Assembly (NCBI GenBank): GCA_000507305.1
Contig: DF239235.1
Span: forward strand, 69,310-133,309
Source of the DNA: Breviolum minutum Mf 1.05b.01
Taxonomy: Eukaryota > Sar > Dinophyceae > Suessiales > Symbiodiniaceae
Length of the DNA stretch: 64,000 nucleotides
Reading direction: 5' to 3'
Below the pieces are notes generated by a model. That model searched no databases. It worked only from the letters and a program-made list of their open reading frames with translations, and was not told the origin of the DNA. Positions 33,201 through 45,063 of this stretch are shown piece by piece. Positions within the stretch are counted from its first letter, which is position 1. Every line of letters begins with the position of its first letter. Both the position numbers and the translations under genes were made by a program.

Positions 33201-36200
33201 ACACCTGATGGTTGTTTTGTTTCTTTCCCGAAAAAAAAACAGTCCAAAGAACACATTCGCTTCCAACAAAATTCAGCTGAGATGTGGTTGCTGTGACAAC
33301 TGCTCTGGAACTTTGGGTTGCTGTGGTGACTTTTCTAGTGATGCACCTTGGCAGCTTCTAGCGGCCAAAAATGGTATTTTCCGGGAAATCTCCGTTGCCA
33401 TGAAGAGCCCAACTCCGAAACATGACAAAGTCGTCCTTTTGTTTGTTTCCCAAGGAATTATAGGAGAGAAGCTTCCCATTTGTTTTTTTGCTTCGTGTTT
33501 CACATATCGACTTACCAATCCTCAAAACGGCCATGGTTTCCCGCAGCAAATAGTCAACACGGTTGAGGAGTGGGAGCAATGTGCAGGGCTTATTGGGTGT
33601 GGATGAAGTTCATGTACCTCGGTGTATTTTGAGCTGCTGGATGCAAGGTGGACCAATAGAACTTGATGATATTGTTTTTGATCTTTTGGCCTCAAATAGA
33701 AGATAGGAAGAAACATTGAGTTATCCCAATTTGTCACTTCACTTTAACAAACCTTTTTATTGTTGTTGGGATTGAGTCTGGTAGCCAGAGAGATCAATGA
33801 ATGACAAGATAAACTGACATTCACACGAAACAAGTCCAAGATATTCCCTGTTCAAACTAGTAACTAATAGTATGCTTGCGAGTGGTTCTCTGTTCACGCT
33901 AGTGGGGAGTTTTCCTTTTTTGTTCATCATTCGTAATCCTCCAGATATTTTTGAATATATCAATGGTTTCTGGGTAGAATCTAAGCCCAAAAAAGGTCGT
34001 CTTTTTGGTTCAGTGACGAACTAACCGTGTTCCGCTTCGCGCTGGAGAACGGAAGGGGATTTCTCTAGAGCCCCAAACCATCCCCCAAACATCCCCAAAC
34101 CACCAGCTGTTTAAGTTTGGATGGGATTGTTGTTCTTTTTCAAACAAAAAAAGAAGGTCTTCCACCGTAGAACCACCCCAATATCAGATGGTGTTTCACA
34201 AACGAGAAATGTAGGGATGGTTCATTTAAGGTGACGTTTCTTCCAACATGTTCCAACCCATCCAACCCATCAATCGAAACTGCCGAACCTCTTCACCGAA
34301 ATCATGGATTTTCAATGTAACTTTCGAGGCCGTTTTGGTATGCACACTTCTTTCCAGCATCATGGTCTTCATTCCTTTGCGAGTGTATGCCTATGTCTCT
34401 CTCGCGTCCAGACCTTGGCATGGAATTTTTGAACAGAAAAACATTGAAGAAATTAAGATCCAAACAACTTGGAAATTCACCCCGAAGTTGCTTTAGGGTT
34501 TTGCTGCAAAGTGCAAAAAAAATCTGACTTGTAGGGACTTGTAGTATTTGTCATGAAATTTAAGCACTTGAACTGATAGGTGTGATGCAAAACACGATTT
34601 TCACATTGTGTGTTTGTTGTACTTGTACGGATTCAGGATGTATCCCATGTTTTCGCGCCATGATTTCCATGGTGAATCTAGCGAGTTTCACCCGTCCATG
34701 GTTTACGGCACATCAGCCTGCAGTGAAATGCAAGGTCTCTTGTTGCTCTTCTCATTGCCAGCATCGCTTTTGTAGCAGATCTGCCACTCAACACGTTGAG
34801 AAGGGGCAAGAGAGAGATACACAACAAAAACAGGTTTTTATACATTTTGGAGAACGTGTTATGGCAATGGAACTGCTCCCCCGAAAATCTCCAGAAATGA
34901 ACACCGAAATGATCATAGATGAAAGGCCAAACTCGGTTCCGCATCCTAATTATTCCAATGTAAATGATATATTCACTGAAACTCCCGAGAAGTGACGGGA
35001 GTGACCCCCTCCCAAAAAAACAAATCTCAGTCAACAACGAAAAATTTAGCTGCACATAGCTCGATACGGTTATAAGCAACCCTTTCATATGGGAAATGGT
35101 TGGGTGGGTAACCCTGGACCTATGTTCAATAGCTGTTTCTGGTTCCCTTAATAGGTGGTATGTGATATATATAATCACGAAATAGGCAGTATATGCGACT
35201 TATATACGACTTATATATTGCCAATTGGGTGATTATATGCTACCTACCACCTATTAAGGAAACCAGGAAACTCCATTGATATGTCCAGTTGAGTAAATTC
35301 CAATTTCTTTGGGTCCTGCGTTCCCCTGTTTTTTGCTGGAAACGTTCACGGCCGTTTTTTCATGGCCACCGGAGCTGAGGATGATGACTCCCCGCTGGAG
35401 CTTCCCAGAACCGAAAGATCCCGAAATCGGGGACTTGTTTCGAGTACCTTGGTTCACGGCTGGCTGATGGCGAGTCAGTCAACCTACTCCGAAACGATAT
35501 GAGGGTTGCAAAACGCTGGCCTTCTTAAGGGAAACCACTGGTTGATGAATCCTTAATAAGCCCTTGTTTGGAGGGGGGTTCGTTGGGGCGGGTGGGTTGA
35601 CTAGAAATGAATTGCATTTTGGGTTCAAGAAAAGAAGCGGATGGGGTACCCTCCTAAAACTAACGTGATCGTCGTCCAACCACCATTTTTAAGGTGCTAT
35701 GTTAGTTTCAGGGAGGGTGTTCTTGGAAAAAAACATGTCGGGCACTTGATGGTCTAGCATGATTCTTCAATGTGCATCACGTTTTGTTTTTCATTGCCAT
35801 ATTTCCAGAAATTTGAACATATCCCATTTGACAAGTTGGAAATCTGATGAAATCAGAATCATCCTCGGATGGCTCCCAATTGAATGGATGATAAATGCTT
35901 ACAGATGCTACAGTGATCTTTGCTGGCTTCGATGCAACTTCTGTCTAGAGTTTGTAGATACATAGAACATATCTGCATGGTTTGCATTGTTGTTTCCCAA
36001 GCAATGTATGCTCACATCTAGTGTGATTGTATGAATGTGTCAAAGTGTTTTTTTTACATGTATTTTGTATTACTGTTGATGGAAGAACTCCTGCGCCACC
36101 TGAGATGAATAAAACAATATCAAGGCTGGGTACAATTTTTCTTCCATCAACAGTTTAATAGTCTTGTGAATATACAGATACAGTTTTGCTTTAGTAAGCA

Positions 36201-38053
36201 AAAATTACACCCCACTCACCCTTGGGGACCGGTGCTAGATTGAGTCACTCAATGCCAGTCAGCTGACCTCAACATGGCTGTCCTGGCATTCTGGCAGATC
36301 CCAAAGTGAAGGTCCTGGACTCTTCCCTTTGGATGATATCATAGACACAGATAAATGTTCATACATCTCAATACATGTAAATTTAAGACACATGTCACAT
36401 GCCGTGTTACTCAATTTGTAGATCAATCCCAAAGCCCGGCACAGTGAAATCTACCAAACCCTCCCGGAAAATTCAAGTCAACTTCATGTGGATCCCTGTG
36501 AGGCCTATGGTCTTTTCATCTTTTGCTTTGCTGGACATCCATGTTTTCCTGCTTTGCATGAAGGAATGCGACATGTGAGACACTGGACGGGCTGCGTAGC
36601 TCGGTGGAAACAGACCCAATGTTTTGGGAATGGAGCTACGTCAAACTGTAGGGTATAGGATACATTCATGAAGTCAAAGGCACAAGGACATTTGCAACGT
36701 CAAATTTTGGATGACTGGATGCCCTTTTAATGGGCAAGATCCTGAACTCCTGAACTCTTAAAACACTGGTCATATTATGGGATATATTTGTTGTATGTTT
36801 CAAGATGGTCAACTGTATGGCTTGCACATGAACCGTGTTTCTCATCGTTTTCTTCCAAGCCTCAATTGTTGTTGTTGTTTTTCCGCATTTGCCCTGGGTC
36901 CTTTTCGCATCTTTGCCTTTTCCATCAAATTTTAAGTTGGACTTAGTCAACCTTTTGGCGTTGCAGTAGAGAATTTCGCTACATCTCTCGGCAGTTTCTT
37001 TTTGTTCAGAGGTGCGGTATTTTGGACAGTCCGCTAGTGGGAAGTTATTTCAGATGAGCACTTGTCATCTTTCCGCATTTTTGGTTGTCATTCCCCCAGC
37101 AATCCCATACAATCCAGATCGAATTTTAGATGTGATCGGATGGATTTCAATCCCATCCAAGAAAAGTGTCAGAGTGGACTCTTAGACTGATTAAGTCACT
37201 AACATGCAAGGTGGGCCCCGGATCCACTCATAAATGGGGTTATAACTTCTATAAGTAGGGTAGGGCTATAACGCCAGTTACCCATTTATAAGGCCATTTA
37301 TAAGCCATTTATTAGGATTACACCGCCATTTATAAGCGGTTGGAGCCCACCTTGTGGTTTTGATGCCGCCTATATTTATATTGGTTTTGTTGTCCATCAC
37401 CTCCCGTGAGGTGTGGTTAAATCACCCATGTCAAGTACTGTACGCAGTATTTTTTTTTTGCGATTTTCATTGAATCAAATGTAGGATCAAGAAAACATAT
37501 ATAGGAGGATGAAACAATGCATTGTTTGAGTTGCTCCTCCCCTTCAAAGCTAACATATCCCGTGAAAACTGATGGTTGGAAGATGCAAGTTCCTTTTAGA
37601 TGGTCCCTTTTCAGGGGACAGGATAATTTTGCGGAGGGGGTAATAAAAAATGACCGCCTTACCTCTTGCCACCGTCGATTGGATGGTGTTTGAGGTGGCA
37701 TTGTCGTTTATCATTGCTGCGTTGTACTATGCCCCGCAGCTGAAAAGAAGGATACTTGTATGGTAGGATGTGCCAGGAAGTTAAATGCATGGCTAGAAAC
37801 TGGAGTTGAAGCCCAGTTTATTCCACGTCAAATTTGGAGTCGTAATCTAGTTACCAGCTCTTATTGACCATTGATCCTAAGTTCCAATGGGACATCTTAG
37901 GATTGCAAAAACAGTGAATGAAATGGGCGTTTTGGTGACGTTGAAATGATATTGAACTTCCGAAGGTATCAGTTGCGACTGTAAGCAATTGATGGAAGAA
38001 ATAACGAAGAAGAGGAAGAAAGAAGTCAAGAAAAAAGAGGACAAAAACAAAAG

Positions 38054-38112
<59 letters not shown>

Positions 38113-41100
38113 GTGATAGAAGCACTACAAGTTTCGACAAGGTTTAGCATACACATCAGGTGTTTGGACCATAGGATACTCAGATCTTCCACGATTTCTC
38201 CCAGGTTGCCTTAGGACTTGCTGCGTTCATTGTGCTTGGCAGCGACGTGTACCTTTGGAGGAATGGGTAATAGGAAAAAATCATGCTGTGGAGTGTTGCT
38301 CTTTGTTTTGAATATAAGATTTTGGTAAATCTTATCAACTATCTAAAGCAAAAACACCACTTCCTATGAACCCAAGTGGTTGGAGCAAAAAGTGACACAT
38401 GTGATTTCGTCATCCATTTTTAGCGATCAAAATCACCACCTCGCAGCTGGTTTTTGTCAACCCGTGTCTCTTAGGCATCCGGTCTTTACGAAAGACATGC
38501 GCAGTGGATGGCTGGGAAAGCTGACAGTGGCTTTCTTCGTCGCTTGGGGTCGAAAGATTTGCCCAAAATGCTTGGAGTGAGTTTTCAGATGAGTCAAAAA
38601 AGGGGGGTGGCAATTTGAATAGGGGGCTTTGAGGTTGTTTTTTTTGAGAAGACGAGGGATGAGATGAGCGACCTGTTTTGAAGAAATCTACGTTTTTCTG
38701 GTGTTTAAGCGGCAAGTTAAAAAGGATTTGGAACTGTGGATGATTGGTTGAAATTACTGAACAAAACAATGAACAAATGACATGGCCCCTCCAAAAGGTT
38801 TGCAGATTGACTACTCAACTGTTGGCCCTTGATAAGAATTGATGCTTAAAACATTTGGTTTGTATCTGTGCATGTTTCAGTTGAAGTTTTGAGATGAATT
38901 CAATGAGTGAGTGAATATCAACTACTTGAAGAACATCTCCAGGTGTGGGAATTCCAGCTTTCATCATCCCCCCAAAAAGTCGAAGAACATTTCCTCCCAA
39001 AAAGACGTCTACGTGGTGGGAAAGTTCAGGCCGTGAAGATCCAGTTGACCACGCCAGTTTTATTGCGAGTGGTATTGGTGTCCATGCAAATTTGGCCTGA
39101 AGGTGTGGAGTTTTTCAACGAAAAAAGGTGGATTTCCAAGAGACGAATTTCCTGAGGGTGATGTGATGAAGGGTGATGTGATCAGGAATCCTGCAACTTT
39201 TAGGGGTGCGACAGTTTTGCCAAACAGTGGGTATCTTGAAAGATCTTGCCAAAACAATCGGTCTTCACAATGTCATGAGATTGGCTTAAGGATGAAACTA
39301 ATCACATTTCGAGATGGGAATGGGTGTCCTCTGCATATTTTGGAAGATCGAACATCAACTGACGGTTATGTACCGAAACAAATCTTAAACAACGTTTACC
39401 TTTTTTGGAGTTTCCACCTTTATCTCAGCAATTTTTTGTTGTGACAAAAAGGCAAAATAATGATGATGTTTTTGTACAGTTGCTCAGTAGGTATATTTTC
39501 TCCGTGGGAGTTTGCAACCGAAAAAATCCTGCAGGGTTTCTCACTCCAATTATATAAGGATTCCCAAAGAGTTGCTGAGACAAGGGTTTTTTCTTCGGTT
39601 GACCATCGTAAGTACTGTGTATACTAAATGTTCCCTTTTTTTTCAGGTGTTACTATATGAATCTACATCTAATGTACCTAATCTCTACATTGTATACTTA
39701 GAAATGGATGATATCTTTTGAACCTGTATCGATAAAGAAGCTTTGACAAGACGGGCCTTAAATTAGCATCATTCTGACCACGAAAGACCGAGCTTCACAG
39801 GCATGGCTACAAGAAGAGAGCATCTTGGTGTGTGTTTTTTCAATGCTTTGGGAAAATGGTCCAACCACTGTATTTTAATACTTAAACTATAGTTCTATGG
39901 ATATTCTATGGATGCTACTACCTGAGTATATTTTTTAAAGATCTCCATCTTCAAATGGGTTCGGCAACCTTCACCGGTCTTGTATCCAGTCACAAAAAAA
40001 GGTGCTTTGGTGATCCTTTTGACGAAAGGGGGCCAAAAAAACGGGAAACACCTGGGAAGAAACTTCCTTTGAACGCATGACTAGGACGCCCATGCCTTTA
40101 AAGCCAACGTATGATTTGGTCAAATTTTGATCTGACCAAGCCAGGTCAGTGACATGGTTCCTCAAAAGGTAGTTGGTGAAAAGGGAAATACCTCATCAAT
40201 TTCTAGGTTTATCTCAGGGTCAGCGAAACGGGATGATTTGTGCTGATATACTATGTGAGATACCCCAATACCATGGAGCAGAAAGATCTTCCTATCAATT
40301 ATCTACACCAAAAAGATGATGCATGCCAATTGGTGAAGGGCATGAAGGAAGTTTCCAAATGAAAACATGTTCAATTTTGGCAGTGCCAGATACTGTGAAG
40401 GGACCTTACAAAATGGCCTCATGTGTTTACAACAGAGCCCCTGAAAATAGGCCGTATCCCAAAAGGAAAGGATCGTCTTCCAACCATCATTTTTCAGGGG
40501 CGAGCTGTTAAGCTTCGGGGGTGTATATAAAAACTGCTGGTTCCCACTTGGAGGATGAAGTGGAACAACCCTACTCACATGGTTGTTATTATCCACTTAC
40601 TAACTGGGATGATCCTCCAAGCAAGATATCATCCTGGAAGGAGACCTCTAGTTGCAGGTCCAAGTGCCATTTCTGGTGTTAGATTTTGCACGGCAGTTGT
40701 CGAACATCTTTGCCCTTGAGGTTTCTGCAAAGCTTTCTGCCTGCAGCCATTGTGATCTTCTTTACGGGCGCAAGTGTTCCTTGAGATTCAAACAACTTTT
40801 GAAAATGCTGGTTGACTAAAGCTTTGAGTGTTTTTTTGTCAATCAGCGGACAGGAAAGACTATTTTGGAGCGACCCCTTTATTTCCAACAGATTTGGGAG
40901 GGACAAAGCAAATTGGTATCATTACTTTTGATAACAAAGAAATGCAGCTTCTATGGTGAGATGGAGACTTTTTTTTTCAGGTTTCATGATTTTCTTTCGC
41001 ACATGTTTTTCCGTTTGTATCCTTACGGATCACAGGGATGATGGGATGATCTTGATGGTCCGCAAAGATGATGATCGATGATCTGAAGATGCACCGCCTT

Positions 41101-43796
41101 TGTTGAACCTGCATGAATCCGAAGATCGAAAAAGCAAAAAACGCGTTCGGTAACAACTGGTGAAGCCATACAAAACTCCCCCAAAAGATATGGCCAATTC
41201 CTGATGTCTGAGGCTTGCTTCCTTGCCCAGAAGGCAGCCTGGCATGGTTTTTTGCATGTTTTCTGGGACAAGGAATGGGTCAGGACTGAGTTTTAGAAGA
41301 ATAGCATTCCAACATCAAACTGGAGTTTGTCAAGATTCCAGTGCATCTAGACTCAAACGAATCATTTGAGTTTTGAAAAATTCCATGTTGGAGATACAAA
41401 CCCCAAAAAACTAACATGGGTACCTGAAAAATCCTGAAACCATGGGGGGTAGGAATCGGTTGGAAGACTAGAAAACTCTATTTGAGATGGCATCCTGATG
41501 CCGGTACCTTCATAAAAATGTTCACCAACAAAAATTTGTGACCAACCAAAAGGCGAAGGTGAACTTTTTCCTCCAAACAGTTTAAAAACTGTTTGGGTTT
41601 CCTCCAAAAAGAAACTGGAAGCTTGAAACGTACGGGACTTGAGTACTCAACAAATGTTTAGGGGTCGATGTCCAAATGTATAATTTCCATTAATTTCCGA
41701 GAACAAACATAATATCGTTTTCACCTGGGTTCTTCCAACAGGTGACCTTTTTTTGGGTGTTTTATATAAGTGAGCCTTTCATTGGGGTTAAGGTGACCTC
41801 CAACTTGGGGTCAGGTGGCAGCTTTGGCTTCCTTTGCTGGTGCCCTCTTGGTCAATTTGACTTCCGTGGTGATCCCGTAGCTTGGGTTGCAAAAAAGAAG
41901 CAGAAAGAATGGTGGATGAAGTGTAGGTAAGTCCAAAGGGGGTTGTTGAGTGAAGGTGTAAATGAAGGCCTTCGGTTCCCAAATATCAAAGAAATAGATT
42001 GACATAGAATATAGATTGGTCGATATATAGTTGATGCGTGTGTATATATAAAAATATATACATACATACAAGCAAATGGACCAGTTTCATCATGTTCATC
42101 TATTTAAGGGTATTTTGTTGATATCCATAGTGGCCCTTGCTTTTGAAATTTGAAATGGATCATATTGGTATAAGCCGAGTCCTGCCTATCAACCGTATAG
42201 TAGGTAGCAATATAGTAGCACTAGAAATACTTTTGGAAATAGTGGTAGTTTGAAGCATCCATGTCCAAATGGGTGCGTCGTGTCTCAAAATTAGGAAACC
42301 ACCCCTTTTTTTAGGAAAGGGTTGATTTTCACAAGAAACAAAGCTATGGATTTTCGATCCAAACAACCAGTGAGACGACTCTGGCGGTGGCAAGTTTGGT
42401 ACCCAGGGCGGTGATGTACATGCGCTTGACCGTCTCGTCAAAGACTTCAAGCAATGAGGCGTTGGTGAGCAGTTGTTGAGCGGCAGAAAGGGTTGACCGT
42501 TTCGCCAGCAGAGAACTTCCCGTAGATTCTAGATGAGAAGTTAGGTCTATCTTTCGAAATTGGCATTAAAATTCAACAAAAAGGCTTCCTGATTATCATG
42601 AACCATTTTTTTCAGGGGATTTTCTTTTGGGGGTCCCTTTTTGAGATGTTCCCCAATTTGCAGCACTCCCTTTTGGCAAGGTCTCCTCCGGATCGAAGTA
42701 GATGTTAAACGCTTGTTTGAAATGTGGGAAAGAGATGAAAGATCACACCGAAGAGGATCTCCTTTCACTTCTTCGTCTCCAAGACATATGCAAATAGACA
42801 ATTTGTTTTGGCCTGGATGAGCTTACTGTGCTGCTACAAGTTGCATTCGGTCTCTCTGGATCATGGGTTCTACAAACCATTATGTTACTAGGAAGCCTCC
42901 AAAACATCCGACCACCCGTTGACCGTTGGTTTTAGTACGACACCAACAGATTTTTAGAGGCACACCATTTTTGTCCGACAATTTAAAGACACATGAGAAT
43001 ATTCCGATGATTCTGAATAGACACTCACGGTTTTTTGATTCGAACACAGGGTTTCAACGTTGAACAACAAAGCGATGACTTTTGATGGTTCTGTAGAAAT
43101 CCTCAAGCAAGACATCACTTCAAAGAAAAACAACATCCCGTCGAATTGCTGTTTGGATCCATTGGTTTAAACCTTGGTTTCGATGAGACCACAAGAACAT
43201 TAATTAGCAAATACAAAGCGTGAATCATGAAGGCAACAACAGGGCCACTCAACAAGCATCCTTTGTAAGATTAGACTTTTTTCTAAACCCTCAAACCATA
43301 AACCATGGAAATGGTTCTTACTCATGTATGAGAGCCTTTTTCTGAAGTGATGGAAAACAACAAGTAGACACCTTAATTCTTGGTTAACAGAACATCTTCC
43401 TAAAACTACAACTTCTCCATGCATCACAGGGACCCTCTGAGAATCCCAAGTGAAGATCAGATCACTAAAACCTCCTGTTTTTTTCTTCCAAAAAACGTTG
43501 GCAAAAGCGGTGGATGCTTAAAGGTATTTTAAGCAGAAATTCATCAACTCCTCAACTGGTTGAAGCTTTTTGTGGGGGGTTTTCCTAAAATGGTTGGGTT
43601 TTCCCCAACAAACCCATGGGGTTTTCCTACTCAAAATGATCATTAAAAGGGGTGTGAAATGGGGGTACCATCATTTAAAGAAACACCCTTGTGGATTTCT
43701 CGGCAGGTGAAATCTGTCCTCTGCAGTTTTATGATTGTCTTTGGCTTGGTCACTGCAGTGGTTGGCACCTATCTGGCTGTAGTGGACATGGGGTGA
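30239..43796 (+). CDS. Amino-acid transporter (Aa_trans-like), at least 15 exons
   Basis: Exons read as 30239-30359, 30468-30523, 30657-30711, 31043-31136, 31431-31461, 31767-31841, 33282-33350, 34329-34417, 36478-36574, 37695-37730, 38205-38246, 39030 to about 39102, about 40721-40782, 41822-41876 and 43707-43796 (stop TGA 43794-43796). The first exons give an acidic then basic N-terminus. Next come the family's opening NLANTMMGSG+VLAVPYAFRL, TAFTASLIGK and ELWVAVVTFLVM. The GLFIFCFAGHPCFPALHEGM motif follows, equivalent to the [FS]-x-GH-x-x-x-P-x-[IL] element, then VALSFIIAALYY+VALGLAA, LASFAGALLVNLTSVVIP and a last helix GLVTAVVGTYLAVV. The order and membrane spacing follow the eleven-helix amino acid/auxin permease fold; substrate is unknown. 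Small exons are missing after 31841, 33350, 34417 and 41876, where phase does not match. The initiator at 30239 is a guess. Confidence 0.72.
30657..31136 (+). CDS. Transporter exons 3-4: NLANTMMGSG-VLAVPYAF junction
   Basis: Exon 30657-30711 ends in phase 1 at AGT-G before GTTGGG. Exon 31043-31136 begins with GT after GTGAG, restoring Gly. The join creates NLANTMMGSGVLAVPYAFRL, the most diagnostic motif at the start of Aa_trans transporters. The helix continues as TSYWAIPLLLLVVAVPGISV. This join is my strongest evidence for the gene identity. Confidence 0.75.
32282..32340. repeat. AT-rich palindrome
   Basis: GTACTGTATATAGAT at 32282 and ATATACAGTAC ending at 32340 pair across a TATA-repeat core. 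It lies in a transporter intron and could be an AT-rich MITE remnant. Confidence 0.55.
32783..32822. repeat. (TTG)n microsatellite
   Basis: About 13 TTG or CTG triplets. The poly-Cys and poly-Gln/Asn frames across it are artefacts. Confidence 0.85.
35136..35270. mobile_element. MITE-like inverted repeat (CCTTAATAGGTGGTA)
   Basis: CTGGTTCCCTTAATAGGTGG at the left pairs with CCACCTATTAAGGAAACCAG at the right. Inside, GTGATATATATAATCAC also faces GTGATTATATGC. The total is about 135 bp with no coding capacity, the shape of a MITE inside a transporter intron. Confidence 0.65.
35362..35502 (+). CDS. Candidate exon, unassigned
   Basis: An ATG in good context (TTCATGGCC) opens a 46-codon frame: MATGAEDDDSPLELPRTERS, then RNRGLVSSTLVHGW, to TGA at 35500-35502. 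The acidic-then-basic composition and GC content are coding-like. It lies between transporter exons and could be a cytosolic-loop exon of that gene or independent. Confidence 0.35.
   Translation: MATGAEDDDSPLELPRTERSRNRGLVSSTLVHGWLMASQSTYSETI
35648..35718. mobile_element. Short MITE copy (CCCTCCCTGAAACTAACA family)
   Basis: ACCCTCCTAAAACTAACG at the left pairs with TGTTAGTTTCAGGGAGGGT at the right; length is about 71 bp. Confidence 0.55.
36071..36155. mobile_element. MITE copy (TACTGTTGATGG family), 85 bp
   Basis: TACTGTTGATGGAAGAA at the left pairs with TTCTTCCATCAACAGT at the right. The interior CTCCTGCGCCACC matches the CTGCACCAG word of the longer copies. Confidence 0.7.
36478..36574 (+). 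CDS. Transporter exon with GH-x-x-x-P motif
   Basis: The exon begins after TTCAAG and ends at CAT before GTGAGA. It encodes QLHVDPCEAYGLFIFCFAGH then PCFPALHEGMRH. In Aa_trans proteins this helix carries a conserved Gly-His, then Pro and a Met near the end, all seen here. The frame stays open to 36656, but the sequence after the donor is not transporter-like. Confidence 0.65.
37207..37354. mobile_element. MITE-like element, CAAGGTGGGC termini, 148 bp
   Basis: CAAGGTGGGCCCC at the left pairs with GGAGCCCACCTTG at the right. The interior consists of short inverted TTATAA-containing words (CATTTATAAG). A related interior with GTTGTGGGCCCCTATGATCC lies at 62998-63115. Confidence 0.6.
38054..38112. 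repeat. (GAT)n microsatellite
   Basis: About 19 uninterrupted GAT triplets. The poly-Ile and poly-Ser frames here are artefacts. Confidence 0.9.
38505..38576 (+). CDS. Candidate exon in the transporter interval
   Basis: After GCGCAG the frame WMAGKADSGFLRRLGSKDLP then KMLG runs to a strong GTGAGT donor. It is phase 0 at both ends, so it could sit between the 38205 and 39030 exons. The peptide is not typical of the transporter family at that point, so membership is doubtful. Confidence 0.3.
39103..40696. other. Intronic stretch without recognised exon
   Basis: Presumed transporter intron. It contains a degraded inverted repeat at 40436-40529 (GCCCCTGAAAATAGGCC against TTTTTCAGGGGCGAGC), related to the MITE family seen at 50415. 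Confidence 0.4.
42380..42740 (-). CDS. Candidate minus-strand gene nested in the transporter interval
   Basis: On the minus strand, about 42735 to 42682 reads FPHFKQAFNIYFDPEETLPK. From 42528 down to about 42380, after a CTCATCTAG acceptor, the frame reads STGSSLLAKRSTLSAAQQLL, then TNASLLEVFDETVKRMYITA and LGTKLATARVV. The second exon is about 50 codons, GC-rich and clearly protein-like, with heptad-like leucines; it meets no stop before a GTCGTC donor. I recognise no family. A shorter plus frame (DDSGGGKFGTQGGDVHALD) overlaps, which lowers certainty about strand. If real, this is a gene on the opposite strand inside a transporter intron. Confidence 0.4.
42741..43706. other. No confident exon
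   Basis: The last transporter intron. At least one exon linking VVIP to the final helix should lie between 41877 and 43706, but I could not find it. Confidence 0.35.
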
Positions 43797-44434
43797 TGCT
43801 CTAGGTGCGCCTTGGGCTTGGAGGTTCAGGGCATTTCAAAGAATAGCTGAAGATCATTGATTCCCTTGGAACTTTGATCAACATTCATGAATTTGTATCA
43901 TTCTTTTCTGGTAAATTCTACGAACAAAATGTGATGTTGGAAGGTGCCGATTGTGTTTTTGGCTTCACAATTCTAATTGTACTGATGGAGAAATTGTGTG
44001 TACTTTCATATTTCTGAAGTTTCTTTTTTTTTTGAGATCGGAGATGTGACGCCAATTGGCTTCTTGTGATTTGTTCGCTGTCTTCTGTTCACCAAAACGC
44101 CGGAAGAATTGGCAGGTTTCAGTCCGCTACGTGCGAAGAAACGGATTCTGATAGTTGAAGGGCAAATTTAGAGGAATTCTTTCAGTTCACTTCGTCAAAC
44201 AAGGCCTTCTCTTTGGAGGCTTTTTTGAGGAGGTGTGGTTAGCTTTCCATGATCCTAACAGAAACCCTGCATCCTGTGATCTTTTTTCAGTCGTTTGTTG
44301 GTGTTAAATGTTTGGTGTAAAAATGTGATTTTTTCAAGTAATGAAAGCTGCGTTTAGAAAGGTTAAGGAGCAGGGTGGGGCTACAATGTGAAGCTTCGAA
44401 TTGCTCTGAGAGGTTAAGACGACTCTCAGGAAGT
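43797..44434. other. No confident gene
   Basis: A short open reading after GGCAGG near 44117 (FQSATCEETDSDS, then TGA) could be an acidic C-terminus, but it is too short to call. Confidence 0.3.
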
Positions 44435-44530
44435 TTCCTTTTCGAAGTTTCAGCCCCGCTGCCGTGACAGCTGGCGTGCCCTTGCCTGCCACGGTTCCAA
44501 GAGGAACGCGGCCACTTCCCTGGGTACCAT
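44435..44530. CDS. GC-rich candidate exon, strand uncertain
   Basis: The island is open in several frames. Minus strand: EVAAFLLEPWQARARQLSRQ then RG and stop. Plus strand after TTTCAG: RCRDSWRALACHGSKRNAAT then SLGTMKPWG, which faintly resembles a PPR half-repeat. Composition indicates coding, but I cannot decide the frame. Confidence 0.3.
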
Positions 44531-44969
44531 GAAACCTTGGGGTTGTTTGTGGGCACCCCTTTTTCTGTAGCTACCTGTAGTATGAGGTTGTTAATATGTG
44601 ATAACCAGAATGGCTTAAGGAGAGACCCAGGGTCAAGGAAAGGCTTGGTCAGAAGGCTTAAGGAAAGTACAAGGTTTACCACCAGCTACAGCAGAGTGTA
44701 CGCTGTCGATTTTCGGCACCAACTAGATTCTCAACATTGGGGATGTATGGCTGGTTGATAGGTTGATGTAGTTGTCCTTTGGAGATTTGTTAAATTTGCT
44801 TGTTTTGAACGTTTTGAATCAGAAGTGGTTTCAAGGTGATTCAATGTGAAACATTGGTGATATTTCCTATTAAAGACGGGGATATTCCATTGCTATGTTA
44901 GTGGACTAAATGACTAGAAGTGAAGTGCAAAAAAATCCTCCATGCCTTTTACATGTTGTTCACAAGAAC

Positions 44970-45063
44970 TACCCTCCTGGGAACTAACATATCCCCACCC
45001 AAGGCATGTTTGAAGAAAGTTTTCCTTTTCCCAAGGTGGGATATGTTAATTCCCTGGAGGGTA
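44970..45063. mobile_element. MITE (CCCTCC...AACTAACATA family), 94 bp
   Basis: TACCCTCCTGGGAACTAACA at the left pairs with TGTTAATTCCCTGGAGGGTA at the right. The inner words ATATCCCCACC and GGTGGGATAT also pair, so almost the whole element can fold. Confidence 0.7.

Noticed and set aside
34582..34995. 137-codon plus frame
   Set aside because: It lacks family signal and coding-like composition, and lies within a presumed transporter intron. It may hide a small exon, but I could not define one.
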